This document shows positions 36,023-46,480 of a DNA stretch of 64,000 nucleotides, piece by piece. The first letter of the stretch is position 1. Each line of letters opens with the position of its first letter. The notes under the pieces are model-generated. The model worked only from the letters and a program-made list of their open reading frames with translations. It was not told where the DNA came from and made no database searches. The position numbers and the translations under genes are program-made. The DNA is from an uncultured Flavobacteriaceae bacterium (GTDB taxonomy: Bacteria > Bacteroidota > Bacteroidia > Flavobacteriales > Flavobacteriaceae), in the NCBI GenBank assembly GCA_937944485.1, contig CALDYU010000007.1, positions 87,636 to 151,635 on the forward strand, given 5' to 3'.

Positions 36023-36883
36023 TCACTTTTTATTCAAAGGAATACCGTTCAATATTTCTCTGATCTTATTTGTACTCCTCATTTCATTATAAATTCCGTC
36101 AAAATCATTCTGTAAAAGCATTTGCTTAAATTCTTCTAGGTTTTGAATGTACTCTTCTAGTGTTTCTACAACATTTTCTTTATTCTGTTCAAAAATAGGG
36201 GTCCACATAGCTGGTGAACTTTTTGCCAAACGCACAGTGCTCTCAAAACCTGACCCAGCCATATCAAAAATATCGCGTTCATTTTTCTCTTTCTCAATAA
36301 CCGTCTTTCCTAACATAAATGAACTGATATGTGACAAATGAGAAACGTACGCAATGTGCTTATCATGGGCTTCCGGATTCATATATCGAATACGCATACC
36401 CATTTGTTGAAATAGCTCTAAAGCACTCTCTTGTAACTTAAATGCAGTTTTCTCTACTTCGCAAATGATATTCGTTTTGCCTTTATACAACCCTTCTATA
36501 GCTGCAGATGGACCAGAAAATTCTGTGCCCGCGATAGGATGACAGGCTAAATAATTTCGTCGCTTTGGATGATTTCCTAATACTTTGCAAATCAATTGTT
36601 TTGTAGAACCTCCATCAAAAACTACACAATCATCGTTAACAACATCTAATATTTTAGGAAGCTTTATTACTAAAACATCAACAGGTATCGTAACAATAAC
36701 CATATCAGCCACTCCCAAATCTTCATAACTAGATTTTACATCTATCAGATTCAAAGCTAACGCTTCTTCAACATGAGCATCGTTGGTATCAATTCCGTAA
36801 ATTGTGGTATCGGGGTTTATGCGTTTGATGTCTTTCGCGAAAGATCCTCCAATTAGTCCGATACCGATTATAAATACATTCAT
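36023..36883 (-). CDS. tyrA: prephenate dehydrogenase
   Basis: 286 aa. NAD-binding start MNVFIIGIGLIGGSFAKDIK, then the prephenate-binding HPIAGTEFSGP (about 128-138) and HIAYVSHLSHISSF (about 192). Oxidises prephenate to 4-hydroxyphenylpyruvate for tyrosine. No ACT or chorismate-mutase domain; mutase activity is supplied by the downstream fusion. Third gene of the pheA-aminotransferase-tyrA-DAHP synthase operon. Confidence 0.94.
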   Translation of the reverse strand: MNVFIIGIGLIGGSFAKDIKRINPDTTIYGIDTNDAHVEEALALNLIDVKSSYEDLGVADMVIVTIPVDVLVIKLPKILDVVNDDCVVFDGGSTKQLICKVLGNHPKRRNYLACHPIAGTEFSGPSAAIEGLYKGKTNIICEVEKTAFKLQESALELFQQMGMRIRYMNPEAHDKHIAYVSHLSHISSFMLGKTVIEKEKNERDIFDMAGSGFESTVRLAKSSPAMWTPIFEQNKENVVETLEEYIQNLEEFKQMLLQNDFDGIYNEMRSTNKIREILNGIPLNKK

Positions 36884-36982
36884 TTTTATCGCTGCGCTTT
36901 CGTTATTCCTTATTCGTTGACTGTTTCATTTTTTTTCGAATTCATCATTATTATTGACTATCAATTGATAACTGTCAACCAT

Positions 36983-38128
36983 TTAAAATCTGTCTATTGC
37001 TTCTTGAATTTTCGCTTCAGCAACACAAAGTGAAAATCGAATATACCCTTCACCATTACTTCCGAAAATGGTTCCAGGGGTAATGAAAATATCTTTGTCA
37101 TAAAGTATATCGTCAATAAATTTTTCTGCGGATGGCACACCGAAAGGTAGCTTCGCCCAAACAAACATGCCAACAGAAGTGGAATCATAAGTACATCCTA
37201 ACTTTTTTACCAATTGTAGCATCAACTCCTTACGGGCACTATAAACTTTGTTTAAATTGTCAAACCAGTCTTGAGAACTTTCTACGGCCGCAATCGCACC
37301 TTTTTGAATGCCGTAGAACATTCCAGAATCCATATTACTTTTTACTTTTAATATTGATTTTAGGTTTTCTTCATTTCCTAATACCATTCCCACACGCCAT
37401 CCGGCCATATTAAATGTTTTACTCAGGGAATTCAGTTCTAAGGCAACATCTTTGGCACCATCAATACTCAGTATACTTGTTGGGTTTTCATTCAAAATAA
37501 AACTATACGGGTTGTCGTTGATTAATAGAATGTTATTCATTCTTGCGAAAGCCACCAATTTTTCCAATTGTGTTTTGGTAGCCTTAGCGCCGGTAGGCAT
37601 ATGCGGGTAATTTATCCACATCAATTTTATTTTTGACAAATCTTCTTTCTCTAACTCCCTAATATCAGGAAACCAACCCTTATCTTCTATCAAATCATAA
37701 TACTTTGGCAAGGCACCAACCAACTTGCTAACAGCTGTATATGTAGGGTAGCCAGGATTTGGAATTAACACCTTATCTCCTTCATTCAAAAAGGCCATAC
37801 TGATATGCATAATACCTTCTTTAGAACCCATTAAGGGTAAAATTTCAGTAGCAGCATTCACCTCAGCTCCATATTTGGACGAATAAAATGTGGCAATAGC
37901 TTCTCGTAGTTCTGGTAGGCCTTGGTAACTTTGGTACTGGTGCGCACCCGTATCGCTAACCGAATTTTGAATCGCATGGATGACTTCTTTAGATGGCGCC
38001 ATATCAGGACTACCAATACCCATATTTATGATCGCCTTTCCTTCAGCCATTAGTTCACGTACTTCGCGTAACTTTTTTGAGAAGTAATATTCTTGAACTT
38101 TTTCTATGCGATCGGCTGTTTGTATCAT
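36983..38128 (-). CDS. class I/II PLP-dependent aminotransferase (aromatic pathway)
   Basis: 381 aa fold-type I aminotransferase. The PLP lysine is in SLSKTFNMAGWRVG (about residue 237); NPGYPTY and MWINYPHMPTGA are cofactor and substrate segments. Its place between pheA and tyrA, with a 4-bp overlap to pheA, suggests it transaminates phenylpyruvate and 4-hydroxyphenylpyruvate (or makes arogenate); the exact substrate is inferred from context. LL-DAP or aspartate aminotransferase activity cannot be excluded. Confidence 0.87.
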   Translation of the reverse strand: MIQTADRIEKVQEYYFSKKLREVRELMAEGKAIINMGIGSPDMAPSKEVIHAIQNSVSDTGAHQYQSYQGLPELREAIATFYSSKYGAEVNAATEILPLMGSKEGIMHISMAFLNEGDKVLIPNPGYPTYTAVSKLVGALPKYYDLIEDKGWFPDIRELEKEDLSKIKLMWINYPHMPTGAKATKTQLEKLVAFARMNNILLINDNPYSFILNENPTSILSIDGAKDVALELNSLSKTFNMAGWRVGMVLGNEENLKSILKVKSNMDSGMFYGIQKGAIAAVESSQDWFDNLNKVYSARKELMLQLVKKLGCTYDSTSVGMFVWAKLPFGVPSAEKFIDDILYDKDIFITPGTIFGSNGEGYIRFSLCVAEAKIQEAIDRF

Positions 38129-38952
38129 ACTCTGGCATTTTTATATTCACCCAACACTTTAAAGTCTTCAGACATGATGCTCAACAGTGCTTTTGCCTTT
38201 TCAAAATTGGCGAAACTATCAAAAGTCACGTCAACGAAAAAGGCATACTTCCATGGCGTTTCAATAATAGGAAGGCTTTGTATTTTTGTTAAATTCAAAT
38301 TGCAATCACTCATTACATTAAGCATAGCAGCCAAACTACCTCGTTTATGATCTGTAATAAAGCGCACCGTTGCTTTATTGATTTCTTCCTTTGGTAACTC
38401 TTTGTTTTTTGTCTTTACAATGATAAATCGAGTTGAGTTATTCTTAATCGTCTGTATGTCTTTGGCTACGATATTCAAACCATACAATTCGGCAGCCACA
38501 TTCGGAGCTATTGCTGCTACCTGTTTTAATTGATCTTCTTGAATACGTTTTGCCGTTTCTGCTGTATCTACATCTTCCACCAATTTTATCTGAGGATATT
38601 TGCGAAAAAACTCCTTACACTGCAGCAACGCCATTGGGTGCGAACGCACCTCTTCAATATCTTCAATTTGTTGTCCTTTAAGCACCATCAAATTATGATG
38701 AATATTCAAATAATGTTCTCCTATGATATGAAGTTTATTATGGTATATCAAGTTGTAATTCGGAATGATTGAGCCTGCAATCGAGTTCTCTATAGCCATA
38801 ATGCCTTTATCAGCTGTTCCACTCAAAAGCTGGTCTACTAAAAAATCGAAAGACAAACACTCCACCAATGCGATGTTATCTCCATAATAATCCTTCGCTA
38901 CTTGATGATGGTTTGAACCTCTTATTCCTTGTATGGCTACTTTTAGTTTCAT
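38125..38952 (-). CDS. pheA: prephenate dehydratase
   Basis: 275 aa. The catalytic domain has MAIENSIAGSI, SHPMALLQC and NNSTRFIIV (the Thr-Arg-Phe motif). A C-terminal ACT domain (about 190-275; GSLAAMLNVMSDCNLNLTKIQSLPI) is the usual phenylalanine sensor. Converts prephenate to phenylpyruvate. First gene of the aromatic operon; overlaps the aminotransferase start by 4 bases. Confidence 0.95.
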   Translation of the reverse strand: MKLKVAIQGIRGSNHHQVAKDYYGDNIALVECLSFDFLVDQLLSGTADKGIMAIENSIAGSIIPNYNLIYHNKLHIIGEHYLNIHHNLMVLKGQQIEDIEEVRSHPMALLQCKEFFRKYPQIKLVEDVDTAETAKRIQEDQLKQVAAIAPNVAAELYGLNIVAKDIQTIKNNSTRFIIVKTKNKELPKEEINKATVRFITDHKRGSLAAMLNVMSDCNLNLTKIQSLPIIETPWKYAFFVDVTFDSFANFEKAKALLSIMSEDFKVLGEYKNARV

Positions 38953-39296
38953 GCTATTCGTTAATCCTAGGTTTAAAAATAGATCCTGAAATAAATTCAG
39001 GTTATTCTTGAAATTTGAAAAGTTAGAAGAATAAAAAAAGTCCTGCTTTTGGCAGGACTTCTATATTATATCTAACTTCAATATACTACAACAGCCCTGC
39101 GCTTCCTTTAAAAAAGAAGTAAAAAAAGAATCTGTTATAGTAATTTTGCATTGTCATAATACACTTAAACTTGTGGCTAATGTATGAATTAAATTTAGAA
39201 AATTCCTTTTCCGTGATTTTTTTTTCATTTTCATGCGATATTGTTAAAATTTAAATCGCCTGTTAGCACGATAAACTTTAACTCCCTAAATACACC
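38953..39296. other. 344-bp intergenic region between the aromatic and serine-hydrolase operons
   Basis: Contains the dispersed palindrome TCCTGAAATAAATTCAG (38984-39000), the terminator at 39034-39060, and a T-rich remainder without an ORF. A promoter for pheA must lie here, but no clean TAnnTTTG was found. Confidence 0.5.
39034..39060 (-). terminator. intrinsic terminator of the serine-hydrolase operon
   Basis: On the minus strand AAGTCCTGCC, loop AAAA, GCAGGACTTTTTTT: a 9-bp stem ending in a T-run. It lies downstream of the minus-strand gene ending at 39297 and upstream of pheA. Confidence 0.88.
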
Positions 39297-40412
39297 TTAA
39301 GCTATTCTTTCAACGGAACGTGCAATTAGCACATCTATGGTCTCATTTAATTCTTCTTGTACGTTAGGATTTGTACAATTGATTAAAATCGAAAATACCA
39401 TCTGTTGCTCGGGATAGACAAAAAAATTAGAATAACCTCCTACCCCATTACCCACATGCCCGTAATATAGTCTTCCTTTTTTATCTTCACTTACTTGCCA
39501 ACCGAGTCCGTAATACGTTGAGGATCCATTAATCATTTGAGCTGTTAAGAATTCTTTTTTTAAGTCTCCGTGGAACAATTTATCATCTAATAGCGACTGC
39601 CCAAACTTTGCTATATCTTCAGAAGTAGATAGGTAACCACCACCTGCGAGTTTAAAATAATTGTTCACGGGGATTGCTTTTCTGAAGCCTAAGCTATTCT
39701 TATTGTAGTATCGACTATGCTCAAGGATCTCTTTACGATTATAATAATCACTATGCGCAACCGAAGTGACATTGGGAGCAAAGGTATTTGACATCCCAAG
39801 AGGATTCAAAACCTTTTCTTTCACGTATTCTTCAAATGGAGTACCGCTGGCCTCTTGCATGGCTAGGGAAATCAGCACCCAATCATAACTATTATACTGA
39901 TAATCGGTACCAGGCTCGAAAAGCAATTCATCAGCTGAAAAAATTTCAATACTCTCTTTGATGGTGTATGGTTTATTTAAGGCGTATTCCTTACCACGAT
40001 ACCCTCGTATTCCAGCCGTATGGCATGCCAACTGTCTTATTGTAAAATCCCATTTCTTTCTAGGAAAATAAGGCACGTATTTGTAAAAAGAGGCGTCTAA
40101 ATCTATTAGGCCCTCGTGAACCGTAAAAGCTAAAGCTGTTGCAGCAATTGGTTTAGATGCGCTAGCAATTCTAAAGATTGTTTTTTTTGGATCAATTACA
40201 ATATTACGTTCTAAATCGGCATAGCCATAGCCTTTTTGAAACAAAGACTTTCCATTTTTGAGCACTGTAATTGCTAATCCGGGTACTTTTTTTGAAAGCA
40301 CCAAGTCATTCAACAGATGATCTGCCTTCTGTAAGTCCAACGACGTAAAGTTATCTCCTTCATTCTTCTTTTGACCAAAGATTCTTTGTAAAAATGTAGT
40401 TATGGGCTTCAC
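39297..40412 (-). CDS. serine hydrolase, class C beta-lactamase-like family
   Basis: 371 aa. SASK (Ser-x-x-Lys, about residue 78-81) is the nucleophile motif; a Tyr motif in YQYNSYDW and a late GHVGNGVGG complete the beta-lactamase-fold site. The classical YxN reads YNS here. The N-terminus (PITTFLQRIFGQKK) is basic and lacks a clear signal peptide, so location is unsure. Likely an esterase or D-Ala peptidase-like enzyme. Same strand as the DUF2807 gene (17 bp). Confidence 0.82.
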   Translation of the reverse strand: MKPITTFLQRIFGQKKNEGDNFTSLDLQKADHLLNDLVLSKKVPGLAITVLKNGKSLFQKGYGYADLERNIVIDPKKTIFRIASASKPIAATALAFTVHEGLIDLDASFYKYVPYFPRKKWDFTIRQLACHTAGIRGYRGKEYALNKPYTIKESIEIFSADELLFEPGTDYQYNSYDWVLISLAMQEASGTPFEEYVKEKVLNPLGMSNTFAPNVTSVAHSDYYNRKEILEHSRYYNKNSLGFRKAIPVNNYFKLAGGGYLSTSEDIAKFGQSLLDDKLFHGDLKKEFLTAQMINGSSTYYGLGWQVSEDKKGRLYYGHVGNGVGGYSNFFVYPEQQMVFSILINCTNPNVQEELNETIDVLIARSVERIA

Positions 40413-40429
40413 TTTAGAGATTTAGCAGA

Positions 40430-41227
40430 TTAATCTTTAAAAATTAACTTCCCTTTAAACAATTCATTGATTTGAACTAATGGCGGCCTTCTATAACTAA
40501 TAACATCACCAAAACCCCGTATATCTCCTTTAATAACTTGAACAGGGTTTACTAGTATATCATTTGAACCACGATGATCTACGTCAACAAATTGAGCATT
40601 TAAGGCTTCTGCTTCAATTCTAGAATCTCCTGCAGCGATAGTGACACCAAAAAATTGTGTCTTACCTCTTAGTTTAAAATATGCAATTCCGTTAACTACA
40701 ATAGTAACATCGGTGGTATCTAGTTCAAGATCAAACTCGCCATCTGTTGTTTCACTTTCATCATTTATAAAACTCTCTGAAACAAGTCTCATAACCGGAA
40801 AGGAAAGAACTCCATCACTTTCAATCTTAAGTCCGGTGCTACTACGTAGCTCTCTAATGTTTGGCGCCGTAACATAGATTTTGGTTAATCCGTAATTTCT
40901 AAAAAAATTGCAATCATTCGTATTTCGTAACAACAGGCGATTATCTTTAACAGATACGACAATTTCATTCATCAAATTCTCACCCGTTTCGACTTCAACC
41001 TTTATGTCAGGTCCTTGTTTTAAAACGAGTCCGACATTTTCGAATACTGTAATATTACTAAAATCGGTTACGCTGACTTCCTCTCTAATAAGTTTTCCAG
41101 CACTTTGAAAGCAATCTGGTGCTGCATCTGAATTGCATGATATAAAAAAACCGGACAATAATAAAAGTGCACACTTCAGAACATGAGGGAATACGCTATT
41201 ATCATCCCTAAAAAGAGAAACTGACAT
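40430..41227 (-). CDS. DUF2807 (head GIN domain) lipoprotein
   Basis: The frame opens at 41254, but I take the ATG at 41227 (MSVSLFRDDNS), which leads into a lipobox (LLLLSGFFISC). The rest is a beta-helix-like DUF2807 domain: repeated strands such as SNITVFENVGLVLKQ, DNRLLLRNT and IYVTAPNIRELRSSTG, ending with IRGFGDVISYRRPP. These proteins are common exported lipoproteins of Bacteroidota with unknown ligands. About 265 aa. Confidence 0.82.
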   Translation of the reverse strand: MSVSLFRDDNSVFPHVLKCALLLLSGFFISCNSDAAPDCFQSAGKLIREEVSVTDFSNITVFENVGLVLKQGPDIKVEVETGENLMNEIVVSVKDNRLLLRNTNDCNFFRNYGLTKIYVTAPNIRELRSSTGLKIESDGVLSFPVMRLVSESFINDESETTDGEFDLELDTTDVTIVVNGIAYFKLRGKTQFFGVTIAAGDSRIEAEALNAQFVDVDHRGSNDILVNPVQVIKGDIRGFGDVISYRRPPLVQINELFKGKLIFKD

Positions 41228-41273
41228 TTTGAAAGATTGTAAATCATAACTCATAACTCCGAACTCATAACTT

Positions 41274-42377
41274 TTATAATCGAATTCCTATACCAAATTC
41301 AACAGCTTCTGCCGCAGCACCGTGTGATTTTAGAGAAACTACGCCGTACCAAGTGTTTCCAAAATATTTTTTGACCCCCATGCGGTTGTAAATCCGTCCT
41401 TCGAAATCAAAAGGATAGTATACATAATACCCTAATTGACTAATGATACTTAATTTATTTATAAAAAGTTCATGTCCAACAAATAGCCCTACACGCTTGA
41501 AATCGGCATTTGCAGCCACATTATTTTCAGGAAACGAAACCGACTGAAATCGAATCAAACCTTTTAAAAAATTACTAAAAAACATATCTGTTCCTACCTG
41601 AACAGCACTTTTTCTGCTCAATCGCTTATCTGCATAAGCCGAAAAAATATAGAAGGGAAATTGACCTGAGCCTATAATATCACTCTCATTAACACCCGAT
41701 CTAAAGACCAAATTGTATTTAAAAGTTTCAGTAATCTTCTTTTTTTCGCGTACGGTATAATCGGGTTCCTCTTGTTTCAAAGTATAGGTCAAACCAGCAT
41801 TGAAAGCCAATGTGTTGGTTGACGTATTTGGTGCTCTGACATTCGCATTGGAATAGTGTACTAGAGATATTCCTGCCTTAAAACCTAAACCCTCAAGAAT
41901 ATTTTCTTTCTGGTAATTCAACATTAAAAAAGTAGAACTTAATATTCGAGAACCGTAGGCATTATTTCGAAAATTGGTTACGCGATCATAAGGGTTGGTA
42001 GCATAAGAAATCCCTTGCCCTATGCGTAATTGCACATTTCGTTTTAAAAAATAGAAGTTGAAGTGTCCATAAACTCCTAGGTTATCTCCAAGAGTAGGAT
42101 TATTTGACCTCTGAAAAACAAATGAAGCCCCGAGGTCTGGGTAGTTATAACCTTGCTGCCAATCTTCAGAACCATAGGTTTTTCTATTAAATCCTAGAAT
42201 AAGACCTACTGGATGCTCCGTAATCAAATGACTGATATCTGCGTTATGCAAAATGATGGAACCATAGAATGCACTTGCATCAAAGCTATAATTGGTTCGT
42301 TGTTCATCATTTTGCCCAAAGCAAATTCTTGTAAAACATAGTATAAGCAGGAATACCCTTAGGCTCATGGTAATCAA
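41274..42377 (-). CDS. acyloxyacyl hydrolase, lipid A 3-O-deacylase (PagL-like)
   Basis: 367 aa with a Sec signal (VFLLILCFTRICFG). Outer-membrane beta-barrel pattern of alternating aromatic strands. The PagL catalytic signature is visible as VHYSNANVRAPN: His and Ser adjacent, then Asn-x-x-x-x-Pro-Asn (about residues 178-189). PagL enzymes cut the 3-acyl chain of lipid A. It precedes the DUF2807 lipoprotein and serine hydrolase genes on the same strand, all envelope linked. Confidence 0.82.
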   Translation of the reverse strand: MITMSLRVFLLILCFTRICFGQNDEQRTNYSFDASAFYGSIILHNADISHLITEHPVGLILGFNRKTYGSEDWQQGYNYPDLGASFVFQRSNNPTLGDNLGVYGHFNFYFLKRNVQLRIGQGISYATNPYDRVTNFRNNAYGSRILSSTFLMLNYQKENILEGLGFKAGISLVHYSNANVRAPNTSTNTLAFNAGLTYTLKQEEPDYTVREKKKITETFKYNLVFRSGVNESDIIGSGQFPFYIFSAYADKRLSRKSAVQVGTDMFFSNFLKGLIRFQSVSFPENNVAANADFKRVGLFVGHELFINKLSIISQLGYYVYYPFDFEGRIYNRMGVKKYFGNTWYGVVSLKSHGAAAEAVEFGIGIRL

Positions 42378-42442
42378 AGGTAAGTACGAAGTTCGAAATT
42401 CAAGGTAAGAACTTTGAAAACTTTGTATTTTAAGTTTGGTAG

Positions 42443-43396
42443 CTAAAATAGACTTTTGGCAATCGCCTGAATGTTATCAGATTTGCCCATAGAATAAAAA
42501 TGCAAAACAGGAACTCCAGCTTCTTTTAATTCTTTAGACTGTTCAATAGCCCAATCAATGCCTACCTGTCGCACTGCCTTATTATTTTCACATTCATCTA
42601 CCGCATCAACCAATTCTTGTGGAAGATCTATTCTAAATACTTGCGGTAATAGCTGCAAATGACGTTTTACGGCAATTGGTTTAATCCCAGGAATAATGGG
42701 TACATTAATTCCCATTTCCTTAGCTGCATCTACAAACTCAAAATATTTTTGATTGTCGAAAAACATTTGAGTCACTACATAATCGGCACCAGCTTCTACT
42801 TTTTCTTTCAATCGCTTTAAATCAGACTTTAAAGAAGGTGCTTCTAAGTGCTTTTCAGGATAGCCCGCAACGCCAATACAAAAATCAGCACAATCATCAG
42901 TTTCTATTACTTCATGCAAATATTTTCCACAATTGAGGTTTTGAATCTGTTCTACTAAGTTAATCGCAAATGGGTGTCCACCTGAAGTCGGTTCGAAATA
43001 TTTTTCTTCGCGCATCGCATCTCCCCTCAAAGCCATGACATTATCAATGCCCAAATAATGACAGTCAACCAATAAATATTCCGTCTCTTCCTTTGTAAAA
43101 CCTCCACACAACACATGAGGCACAGTATCAACATCATATTTATGTTTAATCGAAGCGCAAATACCTAGTGTACCTGGCCGCATACGGGTTATTTTTTTGT
43201 CTAAGAGTCCTGATCTATCAAGATAAACATACTCTTCGCGTGAAGTGGTTACATCAATAAACGGAGGGTTAAATTCCATCAGCGGATCTATATTGTTATA
43301 CAATTCTTGAATACTGCGCCCTTTTACTGGCGGAATAATCTCGAAAGAAAATAATGTTTTTCCTTTCGCTGCGGTAATATGTTCGGTTACTTTCAT
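42443..43396 (-). CDS. metF: methylenetetrahydrofolate reductase
   Basis: 317 aa flavoprotein reducing 5,10-methylene-THF to 5-methyl-THF, the methyl donor of MetH. Motifs: FSFEIIPPVKGRS at the start, LALRGD-type segment (NVMALRGD), and VTQMFFDNQKYFEF. Same strand as metH, 297 bp downstream of it across a repeat-rich gap, so it may share the SAM-controlled transcript. Confidence 0.95.
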   Translation of the reverse strand: MKVTEHITAAKGKTLFSFEIIPPVKGRSIQELYNNIDPLMEFNPPFIDVTTSREEYVYLDRSGLLDKKITRMRPGTLGICASIKHKYDVDTVPHVLCGGFTKEETEYLLVDCHYLGIDNVMALRGDAMREEKYFEPTSGGHPFAINLVEQIQNLNCGKYLHEVIETDDCADFCIGVAGYPEKHLEAPSLKSDLKRLKEKVEAGADYVVTQMFFDNQKYFEFVDAAKEMGINVPIIPGIKPIAVKRHLQLLPQVFRIDLPQELVDAVDECENNKAVRQVGIDWAIEQSKELKEAGVPVLHFYSMGKSDNIQAIAKSLF

Positions 43397-43693
43397 TTAT
43401 GCTGAACTTGTTTCAGTATCTCGTTAAACCCCGCCCTCTCCTAAAGGAGAGGGAGTTTAATAGCGGATGTATTTGTTATTATTTTAATCTTTTTATTTTG
43501 GCGTTACCTAAAGGTCGGGCTTTCGGTAGTCGCTCTTTTCTTTTATCTCGACTGCCTGCCCGACTTTGTCATTCAGGCGGGCGCTCGATATGACAGAAAA
43601 GGAGCTTCAACAATACCTCAATCCCTAACGCATAGCTACTCCTTATTGTTAAATTTTATTCAAAACTATTTATTTCATAACAGCATTTGCCAT
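43397..43693. repeat. mosaic of palindromic repeats between metH and metF
   Basis: Three palindromic units in under 300 bp: GCTGAACTTGTTTCAG (about 43401-43416), CCCTCTCCTAAAGGAGAGGG (43434-43453, an 8-bp stem), and a third with GCCTGCCCG ... CAGGCGGGC flanked by TCGA and TGTCAT/ATGACA (about 43547-43594). No ORF. They resemble the palindromes at 15714, 38984, 48074 and 57979. Confidence 0.6.
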
Positions 43694-46480
43694 TTATGAG
43701 CCAGGGGCTTCATCAACAATATTTGGTGCCAACCATTTTGTCGCTTCCTCAACAGTCATGCCTTTTCTAGTTGCAAAATCAGCTACTTGATCTTCCTTTA
43801 TTTTTCCTAAGCCGAAATATTTCGCCTCAGCATTACCAAAGTAATAGCCCGAAACTGAAGCTGCTGGCCACATGGCCAGACTTTCAGTAAGCTTAACCCC
43901 TATTTTTTCTTCTACTTCAAGTATTTCCCAAATGGTCAATTTTTCTAAATGATCGGGGCAAGCCGGATACCCAGGTGCAGGGCGAATTCCTTTGTACGCC
44001 TCCTTTATAAGTTCTTCATTATTCAAATCTTCATTTGATGCGTACCCCCAATGTTTAGTTCGAACTTCTTTGTGTAAATACTCGGCAAATGCTTCTGCCA
44101 AACGGTCGGCTAAAGCTTTTATCATTATTGAACTATAATCGTCTAAATCTTTCTCATATGCTGTTGCAAGTTCGGCCGTTCCGAATCCCGTAGAAACACA
44201 AAAACAACCCATATAATCTTGCTTACCACTTTCTTTGGGTGCGATAAAATCTGCTAAAGCATAATCGGGTACACCCTCACGACGTTGTAATTGTTGGCGT
44301 AGGGTACGGAATATATATTCGTCTTTCGCTTCGGCTTCGCTCAGCGGCCTATTCAATTCATTATTGTTCCCCGAATGAAGTCGAAGGGCAATATCATCCT
44401 CATTGATAGTATTTGCTGGAAACAATCCGAAAATCGCTTTCGCCTTCAGTTTCTTTTCTGAAACTATTTCGGTCAACATTTTTTGGGCATCAGCGAACAA
44501 GTCAGTGGCTTGAACGCCTACCACATTATCCATTAAAATATCAGGGTATTTTCCATGCAGTTCCCAACTTCTGAAAAAGGGTGTCCAGTCAATAAAGGAC
44601 ACTAGCTTTTTCAAATCCATGTCCTCAATAATTTGAATACCAAGTTCGTTGGGTTTTACGATTTCAGTGGTATTCCAATCTATTTTAAATTTATTCTTTC
44701 GCGCCTTTTCTATAGCTTTATATTCCTTTTGAACAGAACGTTTTAAGAATTTCACGCGAAAGACATCATAATCTTCTTTAATAGATTTCTTATAACTGCC
44801 CGATGTTTCTTTCTGCAACAAATCTCCAACCACAGTAACCGCCCTTGAAGCATCATTCACATGTACAACGGCCTGGCTATACTGCGGGTCTATTTTAACT
44901 GCCGTATGTGCTTTACTGGTAGTCGCACCTCCGATTAATAAAGGAACCGTAAAGTTTTTACGTTCCATTTCTTTGGCCAAATGCACCATCTCATCTAAAG
45001 ACGGTGTAATTAATCCGCTTAAGCCTATAACATCTACATTATATTCAATAGCTGCTGTAATTATCTTTTCAGGCGGCACCATAACGCCTAAATCTACAAT
45101 CTCATAGTTATTACAGGCCAAGACAACACTTACTATATTTTTACCAATATCATGAACATCTCCCTTAACGGTGGCCATCAAAATTTTTCCCACTCCTTCA
45201 GAATCCTCCTCTTGCGGATTGGCAAGCTTTTCTTCTTCAATATAAGGTAACAAATAAGCCACTGCTTTTTTCATCACTCGAGCGGACTTTACCACTTGCG
45301 GCAAGAACATTTTTCCGCTACCAAAAAGGTCTCCTACCACATTCATACCAGTCATTAAATTACCCTCGATAACCTCAATAGGTTTATTAGCAGCCTGCCG
45401 CGCTTCTTCTACATCTTCTTCAATATATTGATCAATGCCTTTAACTAAAGCTCTGGTAATTCTGTTTTGAAGTGGTTCTTCGCGCCATGATAAATCTACT
45501 TTGCTTTCTTTTACCTTGCCTACTACAGATTCTGCAAAATCAAGCAATCTTTCTGTAGCATCATCTCTGCGATTCAGCATGACATCTTCTACATGTTCCA
45601 ATAGATCTTTCGGAATATCATCGTACACTTCTAACATGGTCGGGTTAACGATACCCATGTTCATTCCGGCCTTAATTGCATGATATAAAAACACAGAATG
45701 CATGGCTTCTCGTACTGGGTTATTGCCTCGAAAAGAAAAGGAAACATTACTTACACCCCCACTAACACTACAATATGGTAAGTTTTCGCGAACCCATTTG
45801 GTGGCGTTTATAAAATCGAGCGCATTCAGTTTATGCTCGTCCATACCCGTTGCCACAGGAAAAATATTCAAATCAAAGATGATATCCTCAGGAGGAAAGT
45901 GGACAATGTCTACCAATATTTTATAAGATCTTTGCGCTATTTCTATGCGCCTTTCATAATTATCTGCCTGACCCACCTCATCAAAGGCCATAACAATGAC
46001 TGCCGCGCCATACCTTTTAATCAGTTTTGCATGATGAATAAATTCTTGTTCGCCTTCTTTTAAACTGATTGAATTTACCACGCACTTACCCTGTACCACT
46101 TGAAGTCCTGCTTCAATGATTTCCCATTTTGAACTATCAATCATTATGGGGACTCGCGCAATATCGGGTTCTGCAATAACAAGATTCAAGAACTTCACCA
46201 TGGCTTCTTTGCCATCGATGAGTCCGTCATCCATGTTGATATCGATAATTTGGGCTCCCCCTTCTACTTGATGACGTGCGACATCTAAAGCTTCTTCAAA
46301 TTTCTCTTCTTTAATAAGACGCAGAAACTTTTTAGAACCTGCAACGTTGGTACGCTCACCTACATTGATAAAATTACTTTCTGGAGTGACCACCAATGGC
46401 TCAAGTCCGCTAAGCTTTAAATATTTTGTTGTCGGTTGTCGGGTATAGGTTGATAGTATGTTGGTATTACCTTCTGGCAT
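43694..46480 (-). CDS. metH: methionine synthase, cobalamin-dependent, C-terminal part (pterin, B12 and activation domains)
   Basis: About 928 aa from the ATG at 46480; the frame opens one TTG codon earlier. Order: pterin-binding domain (about 30-320; [14 protein letters not shown]), B12 helix-cap and Rossmann domain (about 350-580; [13 protein letters not shown] holds the DxHxxG cobalt-ligand His). The reactivation domain binding SAM follows (about 600-929; [12 protein letters not shown] and the late [12 protein letters not shown]). The N-terminal homocysteine domain is encoded separately at 46871. The ATG overlaps the stop of the interposed four-helix-bundle gene (TGATG). Confidence 0.95.
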   Translation of the reverse strand: MPEGNTNILSTYTRQPTTKYLKLSGLEPLVVTPESNFINVGERTNVAGSKKFLRLIKEEKFEEALDVARHQVEGGAQIIDINMDDGLIDGKEAMVKFLNLVIAEPDIARVPIMIDSSKWEIIEAGLQVVQGKCVVNSISLKEGEQEFIHHAKLIKRYGAAVIVMAFDEVGQADNYERRIEIAQRSYKILVDIVHFPPEDIIFDLNIFPVATGMDEHKLNALDFINATKWVRENLPYCSVSGGVSNVSFSFRGNNPVREAMHSVFLYHAIKAGMNMGIVNPTMLEVYDDIPKDLLEHVEDVMLNRRDDATERLLDFAESVVGKVKESKVDLSWREEPLQNRITRALVKGIDQYIEEDVEEARQAANKPIEVIEGNLMTGMNVVGDLFGSGKMFLPQVVKSARVMKKAVAYLLPYIEEEKLANPQEEDSEGVGKILMATVKGDVHDIGKNIVSVVLACNNYEIVDLGVMVPPEKIITAAIEYNVDVIGLSGLITPSLDEMVHLAKEMERKNFTVPLLIGGATTSKAHTAVKIDPQYSQAVVHVNDASRAVTVVGDLLQKETSGSYKKSIKEDYDVFRVKFLKRSVQKEYKAIEKARKNKFKIDWNTTEIVKPNELGIQIIEDMDLKKLVSFIDWTPFFRSWELHGKYPDILMDNVVGVQATDLFADAQKMLTEIVSEKKLKAKAIFGLFPANTINEDDIALRLHSGNNNELNRPLSEAEAKDEYIFRTLRQQLQRREGVPDYALADFIAPKESGKQDYMGCFCVSTGFGTAELATAYEKDLDDYSSIMIKALADRLAEAFAEYLHKEVRTKHWGYASNEDLNNEELIKEAYKGIRPAPGYPACPDHLEKLTIWEILEVEEKIGVKLTESLAMWPAASVSGYYFGNAEAKYFGLGKIKEDQVADFATRKGMTVEEATKWLAPNIVDEAPGS

